Positions 47,508-56,999 are shown, counted from the first letter of the stretch. The stretch: 64,000 nt of DNA from Nocardia sp. CDC159 (GCF_023740735.1 NZ_JAMRXH010000003.1:248001-312000), one strand, 5' to 3'. The notes: generated from the letters alone by a model not told the origin. Made by a program: numbers and translations.

Positions 47508-48158
47508 ATGAGCGCGTACGACGACGGCACGGAATTCGGAACGACGGCGCTGGTGAACGGCCATGTGTCCAGCGAGCACCCGTTCGAGCAGCTGCACGCG
47601 GCGAAGCTGACGGCCGAGGAATATGTGCAGGGTATGGCCACCGCCGCGGTGGAGCTGGACGCGGCGGTGGCGGACTTCGTCGCCGCGAATCGGCGGATGA
47701 TCGAGGCCATGCACGCGGCGAAGCGGCAGGGGCTGGGCAGCAGCGAGATCGTGCGCCGCACCTCGATCGCGTGGCCCGCGGAGGTCGCACTGGACATCCT
47801 GGCCAAGACCGAGCAGACCGCGCGGGCCGCCCAGGTACTGCGCCGAGCGGGGGTCTCGGTGGGCGACAGCAGCAACGACGGCGACGGCGAGGTCACCGTA
47901 TCCCTGCACAGCTCCTGGTCGCGCCGCCTGGTCTGCCTGCACATCAAGAAGACCCACACCACCGAGGACACCCCCGCGGCGGCCCGCCGCGCCGCCGCCA
48001 CCGTCGTCGGCGCCCTGCACGCCGCCGGCTACCGCCTCCTGGCCCACCCCGGCGCCCCCTTGACCACCTCCTCGGCAATCGAATACTTCTCCGACCAGTC
48101 CGCCGTCCTCATCATCGAGGAGCCCGACAGCACGACCTCGCACACCACGTATTCCTAG
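47508..48158 (+). CDS. Hypothetical protein, 216 aa
   Basis: No recognised domain. Residues 20-70 are helical and charged (H-P-F-E-Q-L-H-A-A-K-L-T-A-E-E-Y), a helix-turn-helix-like stretch follows (S-S-E-I-V-R-R-T-S-I-A-W-P-A-E-V, about 78-93), then a strand-rich half with S-L-H-S-S-W-S-R-R-L. A regulator is possible but not claimed. The upstream spacer carries a TTTAG-ACCAGC-CTAAA inverted repeat (47452-47467) and a CATAAAT -10-like motif. Confidence 0.6.
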   Translation: MSAYDDGTEFGTTALVNGHVSSEHPFEQLHAAKLTAEEYVQGMATAAVELDAAVADFVAANRRMIEAMHAAKRQGLGSSEIVRRTSIAWPAEVALDILAKTEQTARAAQVLRRAGVSVGDSSNDGDGEVTVSLHSSWSRRLVCLHIKKTHTTEDTPAAARRAAATVVGALHAAGYRLLAHPGAPLTTSSAIEYFSDQSAVLIIEEPDSTTSHTTYS

Positions 48159-48388
48159 ACCCGCACCCGCCCGGATCGGGGCAGCCGCCGGCCGGAACCC
48201 GCATCGGCCCACTCGCATTCGATGATCCGGTTGAGCCACCAAGCTCCGTGCAATAGCGGAAATTCCGATGGGAGGACCGCTCCACCGGCCCCGCTGCTCA
48301 ACAGGGTCCACTCGACGCCGTCCCAGACGGCCGCTGGGTGGTGGGTCAGGTGATCGACTCCGAAGGCGGATTCCGCAGAACCGGCCAC
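48155..48388 (-). CDS. Small protein, 77 aa, unknown
   Basis: Minus-strand frame from GTG 48388 with coding-like third-position bias. The product has a Trp-rich middle (V-W-D-G-V-E-W-T-L-L, G-A-W-W-L-N-R-I-I) and a basic end. It might be the trace of a larger gene or an antitoxin-like small protein; no domain is recognised. Stop codons of this gene and the 216-aa gene overlap on opposite strands. Confidence 0.4.
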   Translation of the reverse strand: MAGSAESAFGVDHLTHHPAAVWDGVEWTLLSSGAGGAVLPSEFPLLHGAWWLNRIIECEWADAGSGRRLPRSGRVRV

Positions 48389-48404
48389 GGCTGACCACGC
48401 CGCC

Positions 48405-49685
48405 TCACAGGTACGACGTCTCGTTCACCAACCGCACCGACGACCCGCCGTCGGGATAGAACTCCGCGATCGACAGCGACGCCAGATCCAGGTGCAGCCG
48501 GTACAGCAGGCTCGGGCCGACGCCCAGGGCCAGTTGCAGCAGGGTCTTGATCGGGGTCACGTGGCTGACCACCACGATGTTCTGGCCGGGATACAGGCCC
48601 ACCAGATCTCGCCGCACACCCTCGACCCGCTCGCGGACCTGGTCGAAGCTCTCACCGTTGGGGGCGGGCAGGGACGGGTCGCCGAGCCAGCGGGCGTGCA
48701 GGTCCGGATCCCGCTGTGCCGCTTCGAGGAAGGTCAGGCCCTCCCAGTCGCCGAAATCGGTTTCGATGAGGCCGTTCAGGACCCGCACGGGGGCGGCGAG
48801 GGCTTGGGCGGCGGCCTCGGCGGTCTCGCGGGCGCGGTCCAGCGGCGAGGTGACGACGGCGGCGATATCCCCCTTGGCGGCAAGGTATTTCGCGGCTCGG
48901 GCGGCCTGGTCGCGCCCCAGGGCGGTCAGGGGTGGATTGCCGCGGCCCGAATAGCGGCGCTGCACCGACAGTTCGGTCTGCCCGTGCCGCAGCAGCAGCA
49001 ATCGGGTGGGCCGTCCACGAGCACCGGTCCAGCCGGGACTGGATGTGGCAGTCGCGATCTCGGCGGGATCGGTCGCCTGCGCGGCGGTCTCGGCGGTCCA
49101 ATCGGAAAGCGGTCGTTCCGCGCCGCTTGCCGTTCCGGCCGGAGCGATATCCCCGCCGATCGCATGGCCCTGCGCCGCAACGGAACCTGCCTCGGTCGAG
49201 TGGCCTGTCGATACCGTCCGATCCCAGCCCGACGCGTCCGCGCCGGAATCCGCCTCGCGCACTCCGTCGATCAGCTTCGCATCGTCCATCGCCTCGTTGG
49301 CCAGCCGATCGGCATGCGAATTCTCCGCCCGCGGCACCCACTGGAACCGCACCCGATCGAATCCGGCCACCAGCCGCCGCGCCCGATCCGCCAGCGGAAT
49401 CATGGCCTCGTGCTTGACCTTCCAGCGCCCGGACATCTGCTCGACGACGAGTTTGGAATCCATCCGCACCTCGACCTCGCGCGCGCCCAGCTCCGCGGCG
49501 GCCTCCAGACCCGCGATCAGACCCCGGTATTCGGCGACATTGTTGGTCGCGATGCCCAGGGCCTGTTTGCGTTCGGCCAGCACCTGGGCGTGATCGGCGT
49601 CCCAGACGACCGCACCGTACCCGGCCGGACCGGGATTGCCGCGCGAGCCGCCGTCCGCCTCGACGATGACCAGCACCGGCGTCAC
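48405..49685 (-). CDS. Bifunctional RNase H / acid phosphatase (CobC-like) fusion, 426 aa
   Basis: Two-domain enzyme as in Rv2228c. The N-terminal type I RNase H domain (about 1-135) has V-E-A-D-G-G-S-R-G-N-P-G, N-N-V-A-E-Y-R-G-L and R-M-D-S-K-L-V-V-E, giving the acidic active site that cuts RNA in RNA-DNA hybrids. A ~90-residue Ala/Gly-rich linker follows. The C-terminal histidine-phosphatase domain (about 225-426) has L-L-R-H-G-Q-T-E and S-H-V-T-P-I-K. GTG 49685 overlaps the zinc-ribbon stop (GTGA), confirming start and coupling. Confidence 0.92.
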   Translation of the reverse strand: MTPVLVIVEADGGSRGNPGPAGYGAVVWDADHAQVLAERKQALGIATNNVAEYRGLIAGLEAAAELGAREVEVRMDSKLVVEQMSGRWKVKHEAMIPLADRARRLVAGFDRVRFQWVPRAENSHADRLANEAMDDAKLIDGVREADSGADASGWDRTVSTGHSTEAGSVAAQGHAIGGDIAPAGTASGAERPLSDWTAETAAQATDPAEIATATSSPGWTGARGRPTRLLLLRHGQTELSVQRRYSGRGNPPLTALGRDQAARAAKYLAAKGDIAAVVTSPLDRARETAEAAAQALAAPVRVLNGLIETDFGDWEGLTFLEAAQRDPDLHARWLGDPSLPAPNGESFDQVRERVEGVRRDLVGLYPGQNIVVVSHVTPIKTLLQLALGVGPSLLYRLHLDLASLSIAEFYPDGGSSVRLVNETSYL

Positions 49686-50419
49686 AGCCCGGATTGCTTG
49701 GTGCGCACCAGGATCGCGCCGCATTCGGGACAGCGCACGACGACCTCGGGCGCGGTCTTGGCGATGCGGGCGATCTCCCCGCGGTCCAGCTCGATACGGC
49801 AGGCGCCGCAGCGGCGAGCCTGCAGCAGCGCCGCGCCGACACCGTGCTGTGCCCGCTGCTTGTCGTAGATCGCGAGCAGTTCGGTGGGGAAGGCGGTGAG
49901 CAGGCCGTCGCGGTCCCCGGCGCAGCGCTGGGCCGCGACCTCGAGGTCGGCGAGGGCCTCGTCGCGGCGACGCTGGGCGTCGGCCAGATCCGCCTCGGCC
50001 TTGGACAGGTTGGCCCCGGCGTGCTGGTGGTCGGAGACGGCGGCCTCGCGGCGCTCCATCACCTCGAGCAGATCGTCCTCGAGCACCGCGCGGCGGCGCT
50101 CCAGGCTGCCCAGCTCGTGTTGCAGCTCCGACAGCTGCTTGGCGCCGACGCTGCCACCCTCGAGCATGCCGCGGTCGCGCTGCTCACGCTTGCGCACGCC
50201 GTCGATCTCGGTCTCCAGCTTGCGGATGTCGCGGTCCAGGTCGTCGATCAGGATCTCGACCTTCACCGCCGCATCCTTGCGGGCGGTGCGCTCCTGCTCG
50301 AGCCGCTGCACCTCCTGGGCCTCGGGCAGCACCTTGCGGCGATGCTCGATGCGCGTCAGTTCGGCGTCGACGGCGGCGAGGTCGAGCAGCTTGGCCTGGA
50401 TCGGTGGTTCGACATTCAA
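49682..50419 (-). CDS. C4-type zinc-ribbon coiled-coil protein, 245 aa
   Basis: Cytosolic protein of the Rv2229c type. Residues 10-180 form a long antiparallel coiled coil (L-D-A-E-L-T-R-I-E-H-R-R onward), the C-terminus a zinc ribbon with C-G-A-C (about 206-209) and C-P-E-C-G (about 230-234). TTG 50419 is the likely start: GAGGAG stands 11 bases upstream, the reading begins N-V-E-P-P-I-Q, and longer options are not starts. It is translationally coupled to the RNase H gene. Role unknown, possibly nucleic-acid binding. Confidence 0.88.
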   Translation of the reverse strand: MNVEPPIQAKLLDLAAVDAELTRIEHRRKVLPEAQEVQRLEQERTARKDAAVKVEILIDDLDRDIRKLETEIDGVRKREQRDRGMLEGGSVGAKQLSELQHELGSLERRRAVLEDDLLEVMERREAAVSDHQHAGANLSKAEADLADAQRRRDEALADLEVAAQRCAGDRDGLLTAFPTELLAIYDKQRAQHGVGAALLQARRCGACRIELDRGEIARIAKTAPEVVVRCPECGAILVRTKQSGL

Positions 50420-50597
50420 CGCGGAACTTACTCCTCGACACTTCGGACGGTCGGGCCCCGGTCGGGTGCCCAGCACGGACCCTCAACCGTACCCCGCCCG
50501 CGCCGGGTTCGGTCCCAACCCCACCCCATTGGTTTCGGATCGGCGGCCGCGATATTTCGGCGGCGGCCGAAAGCGAGTCCGTGGCAGTCTCATTGGC

Positions 50598-51035
50598 ATG
50601 CACAGCTATGAGGTGGAAGTGGTGTGGAGCGGGGCCACCACCGGCTATCGCGCCTATTCCCGCAATCACGAGGCATTCGCACCGGGCCGCCCGCCGCTGC
50701 CCAGCAGCGCGGACCCGATCATCGGCCGCGGCGACGCGGACCGCTGGAATCCGGAGCTGCTGCTGGTCGCGTCCCTGTCCGAATGCCACATGCTCTGGTA
50801 CCTGCACCTGTGCACCGAGGCGGGCATCGTCGTGACCAACTACCGCGACGCGGCCGAGGGCACGATGGACGACGAGCGCTTCCACCGCGTGGTGCTGCGC
50901 CCGCGGGTGACCATCACCGACGCCGCGCGGATCGACGATGCCCGTGCGCTGCACGCCGCGGCCCACAAGCGCTGCTTCATCGCCAACTCGATGAACTTCC
51001 CGGTGGACCACGAGCCGCAGATCGTCGCGGGATAA
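50598..51035 (+). CDS. OsmC/Ohr-family protein, 145 aa
   Basis: Probable peroxide-reducing or redox protein. Conserved features: W-N-P-E-L-L-L-V-A-S-L-S-E-C-H-M (first Cys about residue 64) and later K-R-C-F-I-A-N-S-M (second Cys about 126), the two cysteines expected in OsmC/Ohr. ATG 50598 is good. It is divergent to the zinc-ribbon gene, with a 178-bp promoter spacer, and converges with the Nif3 gene. Confidence 0.87.
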   Translation: MHSYEVEVVWSGATTGYRAYSRNHEAFAPGRPPLPSSADPIIGRGDADRWNPELLLVASLSECHMLWYLHLCTEAGIVVTNYRDAAEGTMDDERFHRVVLRPRVTITDAARIDDARALHAAAHKRCFIANSMNFPVDHEPQIVAG

Positions 51036-51039
51036 CGCC

Positions 51040-52170
51040 TCAGCAGTCGGCCGCGCCCAGCGTCCAGGGATCGGTGCGGATGGTCGACACCCGAGTGGTC
51101 AAGTCCGGCAGGGCCGTTCGCACCACCCGCTCGGCCTGGGCACACCATGGGAATTCGGTGGCCCAGTGCGCGGCGTCGACGAGCGCTGGACCGCCCGCGC
51201 GCAGATGTTCGTCGGCCGGATGGTGGCGCAGGTCGGCGGTGACGTAGGCGTCCACGCCCAGACGCGTCACGGTGCCGAGAAACGAATCGCCCGCGCCGCC
51301 GCAGACGGCGACCGTGCGGATCATCCGCTCCGGATCGCCCGCCGCCCGCACGCCCCACGCGGTGCCGGGCAGCGCGGCCCGGACGCGAGCGGTGAAGGCG
51401 CGCAACGTTTCCGGCCGGGTCAGCTCCCCCACCCGGCCCAGCCCGAGCCCGGACGGCAGCGCCGCCCGCTCGGTCACCTGGAAGGCCGGGGATTCGTAGG
51501 GATGCGCCGCGCGCAGGGCGGCCAGTACGGCGGCGCGCCTGCCCGGCGGGGCCACCACCGCGAGCTGCTCCTGCTCGACCACCTCGAGCTCACCGACCGC
51601 ACCGGCCGCCGGATTCGCCCCGGCCACCGGCCGGAACTGCCCGGCGCTCGGCACCCGCGTGGCACAGTCGCGATAGTGGCCACTCCCGCCCGCGCCCGCC
51701 TCGAACAGCGCGGCCAGCACCGCGTCGGCGTGCGAGCGCGGTACCTGCACGGTCCACTCGTCCACCGACCCAGCGGGTTTCGGTTCCAGCGGCCCGGTGA
51801 CGGTGAGCCCCAGCGCCTGGGCAAGAGCGTCGGAGACGCCCGGATCGGCGGAGTCGGCGTTGGTGTGCGCGGTGAACAGCGCGCCTCCGGCGCGGATCAG
51901 CCGATGCACCAGCGCCCCCTTGGGCGTGCTCGCGGCCACCGTGTCGACCCCGCGCAGCAACAGCGGATGATGCACCACCAGAACGTGTGCGCCCCAGTCG
52001 ATCGCCTCGTCCACCACCGCCGCGGTCGCATCCACCGCGAACAGCACGCGCTCGACCGGCTCCCCGGTATCCCCGCACACCAGTCCGACCGAGTCCCACG
52101 ACTCGGCCAGCCGCGGCGGATAGGCCGCCTCCAGCGCCCCGACCACATCCCCGACAGTCACACCGGTCAA
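51040..52170 (-). CDS. Nif3-like dinuclear metal centre protein, 376 aa
   Basis: Conserved Nif3/DUF34 protein (Rv2230c type). Metal ligands: [10 protein letters not shown] (about 64-73), A-H-T-N-A-D (about 99-104), and C-terminal [10 protein letters not shown] (about 332-341). A PII-like insertion (about 125-235) separates the halves. TTG 52170 is chosen because GGAGGG is five bases before; GTG 52161 is the alternative. Role unclear; proposed as GTP cyclohydrolase-like or metal-handling. Confidence 0.9.
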   Translation of the reverse strand: MTGVTVGDVVGALEAAYPPRLAESWDSVGLVCGDTGEPVERVLFAVDATAAVVDEAIDWGAHVLVVHHPLLLRGVDTVAASTPKGALVHRLIRAGGALFTAHTNADSADPGVSDALAQALGLTVTGPLEPKPAGSVDEWTVQVPRSHADAVLAALFEAGAGGSGHYRDCATRVPSAGQFRPVAGANPAAGAVGELEVVEQEQLAVVAPPGRRAAVLAALRAAHPYESPAFQVTERAALPSGLGLGRVGELTRPETLRAFTARVRAALPGTAWGVRAAGDPERMIRTVAVCGGAGDSFLGTVTRLGVDAYVTADLRHHPADEHLRAGGPALVDAAHWATEFPWCAQAERVVRTALPDLTTRVSTIRTDPWTLGAADC

Positions 52171-52327
52171 CCGGCCCTCCTCGCCATCGCTCGCAACCTC
52201 GTCCCCAAGAAGCTACCGCTCGGCCCCAGCCCGACCGGTTCGAGCTGTTACATCCCGATCGCGTACCGCAGCCAGCCGATGACCACGCCGACTATTTCCA
52301 GCGAAATTGATTCGACATTGCGCACCG

Positions 52328-53359
52328 TTACCGAGATTCGCCGATAGCCGCGATGAGGCGATCGACCTCGGCGGACGCGCGGACGGCCAGCCGTAGATGA
52401 TCACCGTCCAGGCCGGGAAAGGTATCGCAGCGGCGCACGGCGATTCCCTGATCCGCCAGCCGTTTTCGCAGCAGTTCGCCATCGCGCACCCGGATCAGCA
52501 GAAAGGGACCATGCGCGGGTTCGTGCACCGCCACGCCGAGTTCGCGCAGCCGCTCGATCATGGCACCGCGATCGGCGGCGACGAGCTCCGCGCGCGAATT
52601 CGATTCCGCGACCGCGTGCGGTTCGGCGGTCGCCGCGATCGCCTCCAGCTGCAAGGTGCCCAGCGGCCAATGCGCGCGGCCGTGCGCCAATCGGGCCAGC
52701 AGCGGCGGCGGACCCAGCAGGTAACCACAGCGCAGCCCGGCCAGCGCCCAGGTCTTGGTGAGGCTGCGCAGCACCAGCACGTCCGCAAGGGATTGCCCGG
52801 CAAGGGATTCCGGCTCACCGGGCACGGCGTCGAGGAATGCCTCGTCGACCACCACGATCCGTCCCGGACGCCGCAGGGCGGCGATGGTGTCGGCCGGATG
52901 CAGCACCGAGGTGGGATTGGTCGGATTTCCCAGCACGACCAGATCGGCCGTGTCGGGAACGCGCGCCGGATCCAGCGCGTACGGGGGCTCGAGCACCACC
53001 CGCGTCACCGCCACCCCGGCCTCGCGCAGGGCGAGTTCGGGCTCGGTGAACGACGGATGTATCACCGCGGCCAACCGCGGAGCCAGCCGCGGCAGCATGG
53101 CGAAGCCCTCGGCCCCGCCGCCGAGCAACAGCACCTCCTCCGGCGCGCGCCCGTGCCGCCGCGCCACCGCGTCCCGGGCGCGGAACTCCTCGGTCGCCGC
53201 GGGGTACCGCCCGAGCTCACCCAGCCGCGCGGCCAATCGCTCGCGCAACCACGCCGGCGGCCCACCGGCCCGCACGTTCACCGCGAAATCCAGCATTCCG
53301 GGGGAGACGTCGACGTCCCCGTGATGCCGCAGCAGCTCCCGATCGAATTCCGCGCTCAT
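52328..53359 (-). CDS. cobC: Threonine-phosphate decarboxylase-like PLP enzyme (CobC, Rv2231c type), 343 aa
   Basis: Fold-type I PLP enzyme of cobalamin side-chain synthesis. Seen: N-V-R-A-G-G-P-P, L-G-G-G-A-E-G-F, G-N-P-T-N-P-T-S, V-D-E-A-F-L-D and the PLP-lysine S-L-T-K-T-W-A-L-A-G-L-R-C-G-Y-L (K near residue 200). It probably makes (R)-1-amino-2-propanol phosphate or a histidinol-phosphate-like product; the assignment to cobC is by synteny with cobD. ATG 53359 precedes S-A-E-F-D. Divergent to ptpA. Confidence 0.88.
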   Translation of the reverse strand: MSAEFDRELLRHHGDVDVSPGMLDFAVNVRAGGPPAWLRERLAARLGELGRYPAATEEFRARDAVARRHGRAPEEVLLLGGGAEGFAMLPRLAPRLAAVIHPSFTEPELALREAGVAVTRVVLEPPYALDPARVPDTADLVVLGNPTNPTSVLHPADTIAALRRPGRIVVVDEAFLDAVPGEPESLAGQSLADVLVLRSLTKTWALAGLRCGYLLGPPPLLARLAHGRAHWPLGTLQLEAIAATAEPHAVAESNSRAELVAADRGAMIERLRELGVAVHEPAHGPFLLIRVRDGELLRKRLADQGIAVRRCDTFPGLDGDHLRLAVRASAEVDRLIAAIGESR

Positions 53360-53462
53360 CGGCCGCCTCCCCCGCGGCGACGAGGGACGGCACGGTGGTT
53401 CGCGGTGGTTTCGAGCACAGGCCCAGACCCTACGTGGCCGCGGCACCCGGCCACCGGACAGA

Positions 53463-53942
53463 ATGGCTGTCGTGGGCGAGCTGCACGTGACCTTCATCTG
53501 CACCGGCAACATCTGCCGGTCCCCGATGGCCGAGAAGATCTTCGCCGCGCATCTGGAGCGGGCCGGGCTGGCCGATCGGGTGCGGGTGAGCAGCGCGGGG
53601 ACGACCGCGTGGCACGTCGGATCCGACGCCGACGCGCGCACCACCGCCGTGCTGAACCGGCACGGCTATCCGGTCGGGCATGTCGCGGCCATGGTGGGGG
53701 CCGACCATCTCGACGCCGATCTGGTGGTCGCCCTGGACACCTCGCACGAGCGTGATCTCACCCGCCTCGGCGTCCCGCCCGAGCGCAGGCGGCTGCTGCG
53801 CAGCTTCGATCCGGACGCCGACGATCCCGATGTCCCGGACCCGTACTACGGCGACGACGCCGATTTCGAATTGGTCCGCGAGCAGATCGAGGCCGCCGTG
53901 CCCGCCCTGCTCGACTGGGTGCACGAGCGGCTGCCGCGATGA
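53463..53942 (+). CDS. ptpA: Low-molecular-weight protein tyrosine phosphatase
   Basis: LMW-PTP with P-loop C-T-G-N-I-C-R-S (C13 nucleophile, R19) and catalytic Asp in D-P-Y-Y (D126). Tyr128-Tyr129 are the pair phosphorylated in M. tuberculosis PtpA, with identical numbering. The neighbouring kinase PtkA (Rv2232) of M. tuberculosis is absent: cobC lies directly upstream, divergent. The stop overlaps the SURF1 start by four bases. ATG 53463 fits the family. Confidence 0.93.
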   Translation: MAVVGELHVTFICTGNICRSPMAEKIFAAHLERAGLADRVRVSSAGTTAWHVGSDADARTTAVLNRHGYPVGHVAAMVGADHLDADLVVALDTSHERDLTRLGVPPERRRLLRSFDPDADDPDVPDPYYGDDADFELVREQIEAAVPALLDWVHERLPR

Positions 53943-54862
53943 ACCTGCTGCGTCGGCTGACCTTCCTGCTGCGACCCAGCTGGGCGATTCTGGCCGTCGT
54001 GGTCGTCGCGTTCGCCTATCTGTGCTTCACCATCCTCGCCCCCTGGCAGCTCGGCAAGAACAGCTCCACCTCGCATCGCAACAAGCTCATCGCCGCCTCG
54101 GTCGAGGCCGCGCCGGTGGATGTCACCACGCTGCTCGCCGATCCGGGCGCCACGGATACCGAGTGGCGGCGCGTAATCGCCACCGGCACTTACGTTCCCG
54201 GCTCGACCGTGGTCGAGCGCCTGCAGCGGCTCAACGACAATCCGGCCTACGGCGTGCTGGCGACCTTCCGCCTGACCGACGGCCGCGTCCTGCTCGTCGA
54301 TCGCGGCCTGCTCGCGGCCGCCGACGGCATCCGCCTGCCACAGGTCCCCGAGCCGCCCGCCGGTGAGCAGCGCATCGAGGCGCGGATCCGCAAGTCCGAG
54401 GGCGTCACCCCGGGCAAGGATCCGATGACCCAGGACGGCTACCGGCAGGTCTATTCGATCGACACCGGCCAGCTCGCGACGGTATTGGGCAGCGAACTCA
54501 CCGCGATCCCGACCGGCGGCCCGGGCGGCTACCTGCAACTGACCGAGGGCCAGCCGGGCGCGTTCACCCCCCGCCCGCTGCCACAGCTCGACGCCGGACC
54601 CTACCTGTCCTACGGCTTGCAGTGGATCGCCTTCGGCATCATGGCACCGCTCGGCCTGGGCTACTTCGTCTACGCCGAACTGCGCGAACGCCGCCGCGAA
54701 CGCGCCACGCCCACGCGGGAGCCGGTGCCGACCGAAACCTCCCTTCCCCCTTCCGATCTCGCACCCACCACCGAATCACCCACTCCCCCAAAACCTTCGC
54801 CGCCACGCGAACGCACCAACGCCGACCGCCTGGCCGACCGTTACGGCAACACCCGCCGCTGA
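53939..54862 (+). CDS. SURF1-family protein (cytochrome oxidase assembly), 307 aa
   Basis: Membrane protein assisting haem-copper oxidase biogenesis. Two transmembrane helices flank an exposed domain: residues 14-35 and about 225-245 (Y-L-S-Y-G-L-Q-W-I-A-F-G-I-M). Also R-V-L-L-V-D-R-G and W-Q-L-G-K-N. The last ~60 residues are a Pro/Thr/Arg-rich tail. As in mycobacteria (Rv2235) it sits between ptpA and cobD. ATGA overlap with ptpA. Confidence 0.9.
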   Translation: MNLLRRLTFLLRPSWAILAVVVVAFAYLCFTILAPWQLGKNSSTSHRNKLIAASVEAAPVDVTTLLADPGATDTEWRRVIATGTYVPGSTVVERLQRLNDNPAYGVLATFRLTDGRVLLVDRGLLAAADGIRLPQVPEPPAGEQRIEARIRKSEGVTPGKDPMTQDGYRQVYSIDTGQLATVLGSELTAIPTGGPGGYLQLTEGQPGAFTPRPLPQLDAGPYLSYGLQWIAFGIMAPLGLGYFVYAELRERRRERATPTREPVPTETSLPPSDLAPTTESPTPPKPSPPRERTNADRLADRYGNTRR

Positions 54863-54929
54863 CCACCCACGCCCCGAACCACTTCCCTTGCTCCGCGACC
54901 TCTCGGACGACCAACCGGCCAGCGCGGCG

Positions 54930-55853
54930 TCAGGAGCGCCGAACAGCGGTCAGGACGGCCACGGCCGCCGCCGCGAGTTGCACAGCCTCCGACAACCGAA
55001 CCGCGCGGCGCAGATCCGGCACGCGGGGCGCGGGTCCGCTGCCGAGGGTGGGCCGGAGTTCGACGCCGTGCCGGTATTGCGTGCGGCCGCCGAGGCGGAC
55101 GCCGAGGGCACCGGCCATGGTCGCCTCGGCCACACCGGCATTGGGGCTGGGATGGGCCGCGGCGTCGCGCCGCCAGGCCGCGAGGGCCGTGCGGGGGTGG
55201 CCGCCCACCAGGGGGGCGAGCAGGGCGGTGAGCACGCCGCTCAGGCGGGCGGGGACGAGGTTGGCCAGATCGTCGGTTCGGGCCGCCGCCCAGCCGAATT
55301 CGCGGTAGCGGTCGTTGCGGTAGCCGACCATCGCGTCGAGGGTGTTCACCGCGCGATATCCCAGCAGGCCCGGCACCCCCGCGACCGCGCCCCAGCACAG
55401 CGGTGCCACCGCCGCGTCCGAGGTGTTCTCCGCGATGGATTCCAGCGCCGCCCGCGCGAGGCCGTCGGCGTCCAGCACCTCCGGATCCCGCCCGCACAGC
55501 GACGGCAGCAGCGCCCGCGCCCCGTCGATATCGCCGGTCTCGAGCCGATCGGCCATCTCCCGTCCCACCCGCACCAGCGACCGCCCGCCCAGCACCGTCC
55601 AGGTCGCCAGCGCGGTCACCACCGCCCGGCCGAATTCGTTGCGCCCCAACCGCTGCGCCGCGGCACCGGCTACCACGACCCCGCCCACCAGCACCGCCTC
55701 GTAGACCACCCCGGCCGCTCGGTCGTCGCGGTACAGCGCCGATTCCACCGCGGCCGCGCCCGATCCGAACCCCGCCACCGGATGCCAGCGCCGCGGATCG
55801 CCGAACACCCGATCCAGCGCGAATCCCAACCCGAGCCCGGCGGCCGTCGACAT
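54930..55853 (-). CDS. cobD: Adenosylcobinamide-phosphate synthase CobD/CbiB
   Basis: Membrane enzyme attaching aminopropanol to cobyric acid. About four to five hydrophobic segments; conserved G-D-P-R-R-W-H-P-V, E-N-T-S-D-A-A-V-A-P-L, R-A-V-N-T-L-D-A-M-V-G-Y-R-N-D-R-Y-x-x-F-G, and P-A-R-L-S. ATG 55853 has AAGGGG directly adjacent; GTG 55865 is a reasonable alternative. It completes the cobC/cobD pair of the Rv2231c-Rv2236c block. Confidence 0.92.
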   Translation of the reverse strand: MSTAAGLGLGFALDRVFGDPRRWHPVAGFGSGAAAVESALYRDDRAAGVVYEAVLVGGVVVAGAAAQRLGRNEFGRAVVTALATWTVLGGRSLVRVGREMADRLETGDIDGARALLPSLCGRDPEVLDADGLARAALESIAENTSDAAVAPLCWGAVAGVPGLLGYRAVNTLDAMVGYRNDRYREFGWAAARTDDLANLVPARLSGVLTALLAPLVGGHPRTALAAWRRDAAAHPSPNAGVAEATMAGALGVRLGGRTQYRHGVELRPTLGSGPAPRVPDLRRAVRLSEAVQLAAAAVAVLTAVRRS

Positions 55854-56068
55854 CCCCTTGCGCACCGGGAGAGGGTAGCGGCCCACCGCCCACCCTCGCG
55901 CACGGCCACGCCTCCCCATCGCGATACCGGCACGGCCCCCGTGACCTCGGCCCCGAGCCCGCGGGACCGGGTCGCCGCGGATCCAGCCGCCGTCACACCC
56001 GCACCCGCCGCGTCGTCAACCGAATGACGCGGCCGCTAGGCTCCCGACGGAACGGAAGGATGACACGC

Positions 56069-56995
56069 GTGACCGAACAGCGCCCCGACGAGATCGACCA
56101 GACGGAATTGGCGCGTCGGTTCGAGGAGCACCGGCAGTATCTGCGGCGGCTGGCCTACAGCACGCTGGGCAGCCTCAGCGATGCCGACGACGTCGTGCAG
56201 GAGGCCTGGCTGCGGCTGCAGCGCTGGCACGAAAATCGTTCTCCCGGAATGGAAATCGATAATCTGCGGGCCTGGCTGTCCACCGTCGTCGGGCGGCTGG
56301 CGCTGGACCAGCTCGGTTCGGCCCGGGCCCGCCGCGAACAGTACGTCGGCGAATGGCTGCCCGAGCCGGAGGTGAGCGGCTGGAACGACGACCCCGCCGA
56401 CCGAATCACCCAGGACGAGCGCGTCACCACCGCCCTGCTGGTGGTCCTGGAATCGCTGTCACCGGCCGAGCGCACCGCCTTCGTGTTGCAGGAGGTCTTC
56501 GGTATGAGCGGACCGGAGGTCGCCGAGGTGGTCGGGCGGACCCCGGCGGCGGTGCGGCAGCTGGCCTCCCGCGCCCGCAAGCGGGTCGAGGAGGGCACCC
56601 CGCGCTTCCCCGCCAGCCGCGACGAGCACGCCAAGGCGGTGTCGGCGTTCGCGATGGCCTGGCGCTCCGGCGATTTGAGCGCCCTGCTCGGTGTGCTCGA
56701 CGACAAGGTCACCCTGACCGCCGACGGCGGCGGCAAGGTGCCTGCGATCCGCAAACCGATCAGCGGTGCCGAGCTGGTCGCCAAGGTGCTGCTGGGCTGG
56801 TACCGGGCGGGCAACGGGGTCTGGGGCCGATTCGTCTCGGTCAACGGCGCCCCCGGGCTCATCGTGTTCGACGGACAGCACGTCGGAGTGTGGTCGTTCA
56901 TCATCGAGAACGACCGCATCACCGGCATCAATGTCGTCCGCAACCCGGACAAGCTGCGCGATCTGCCCGCGGCCGAACCGGATTGGTACATGTAG
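56069..56995 (+). CDS. RNA polymerase ECF sigma factor with SnoaL-like C-terminus (ECF41/SigJ type), 308 aa
   Basis: Region 2 (about 20-85) has L-S-D-A-D-D-V-V-Q-E-A-W-L-R-L-Q; region 4 (about 120-180) has L-S-P-A-E-R-T-A-F-V-L-Q-E-V-F-G-M-S; the last ~110 residues form an NTF2/SnoaL-like domain with D-D-K-V-T-L-T-A-D-G-G-G-K-V, the domain that senses or regulates in ECF41. GTG 56069 has GGAAGG before it and is preferred to ATG 56060. A typical ECF41 partner (COE-type) gene is not next to it. Confidence 0.88.
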   Translation: MTEQRPDEIDQTELARRFEEHRQYLRRLAYSTLGSLSDADDVVQEAWLRLQRWHENRSPGMEIDNLRAWLSTVVGRLALDQLGSARARREQYVGEWLPEPEVSGWNDDPADRITQDERVTTALLVVLESLSPAERTAFVLQEVFGMSGPEVAEVVGRTPAAVRQLASRARKRVEEGTPRFPASRDEHAKAVSAFAMAWRSGDLSALLGVLDDKVTLTADGGGKVPAIRKPISGAELVAKVLLGWYRAGNGVWGRFVSVNGAPGLIVFDGQHVGVWSFIIENDRITGINVVRNPDKLRDLPAAEPDWYM

Positions 56996-56999
56996 CCCG

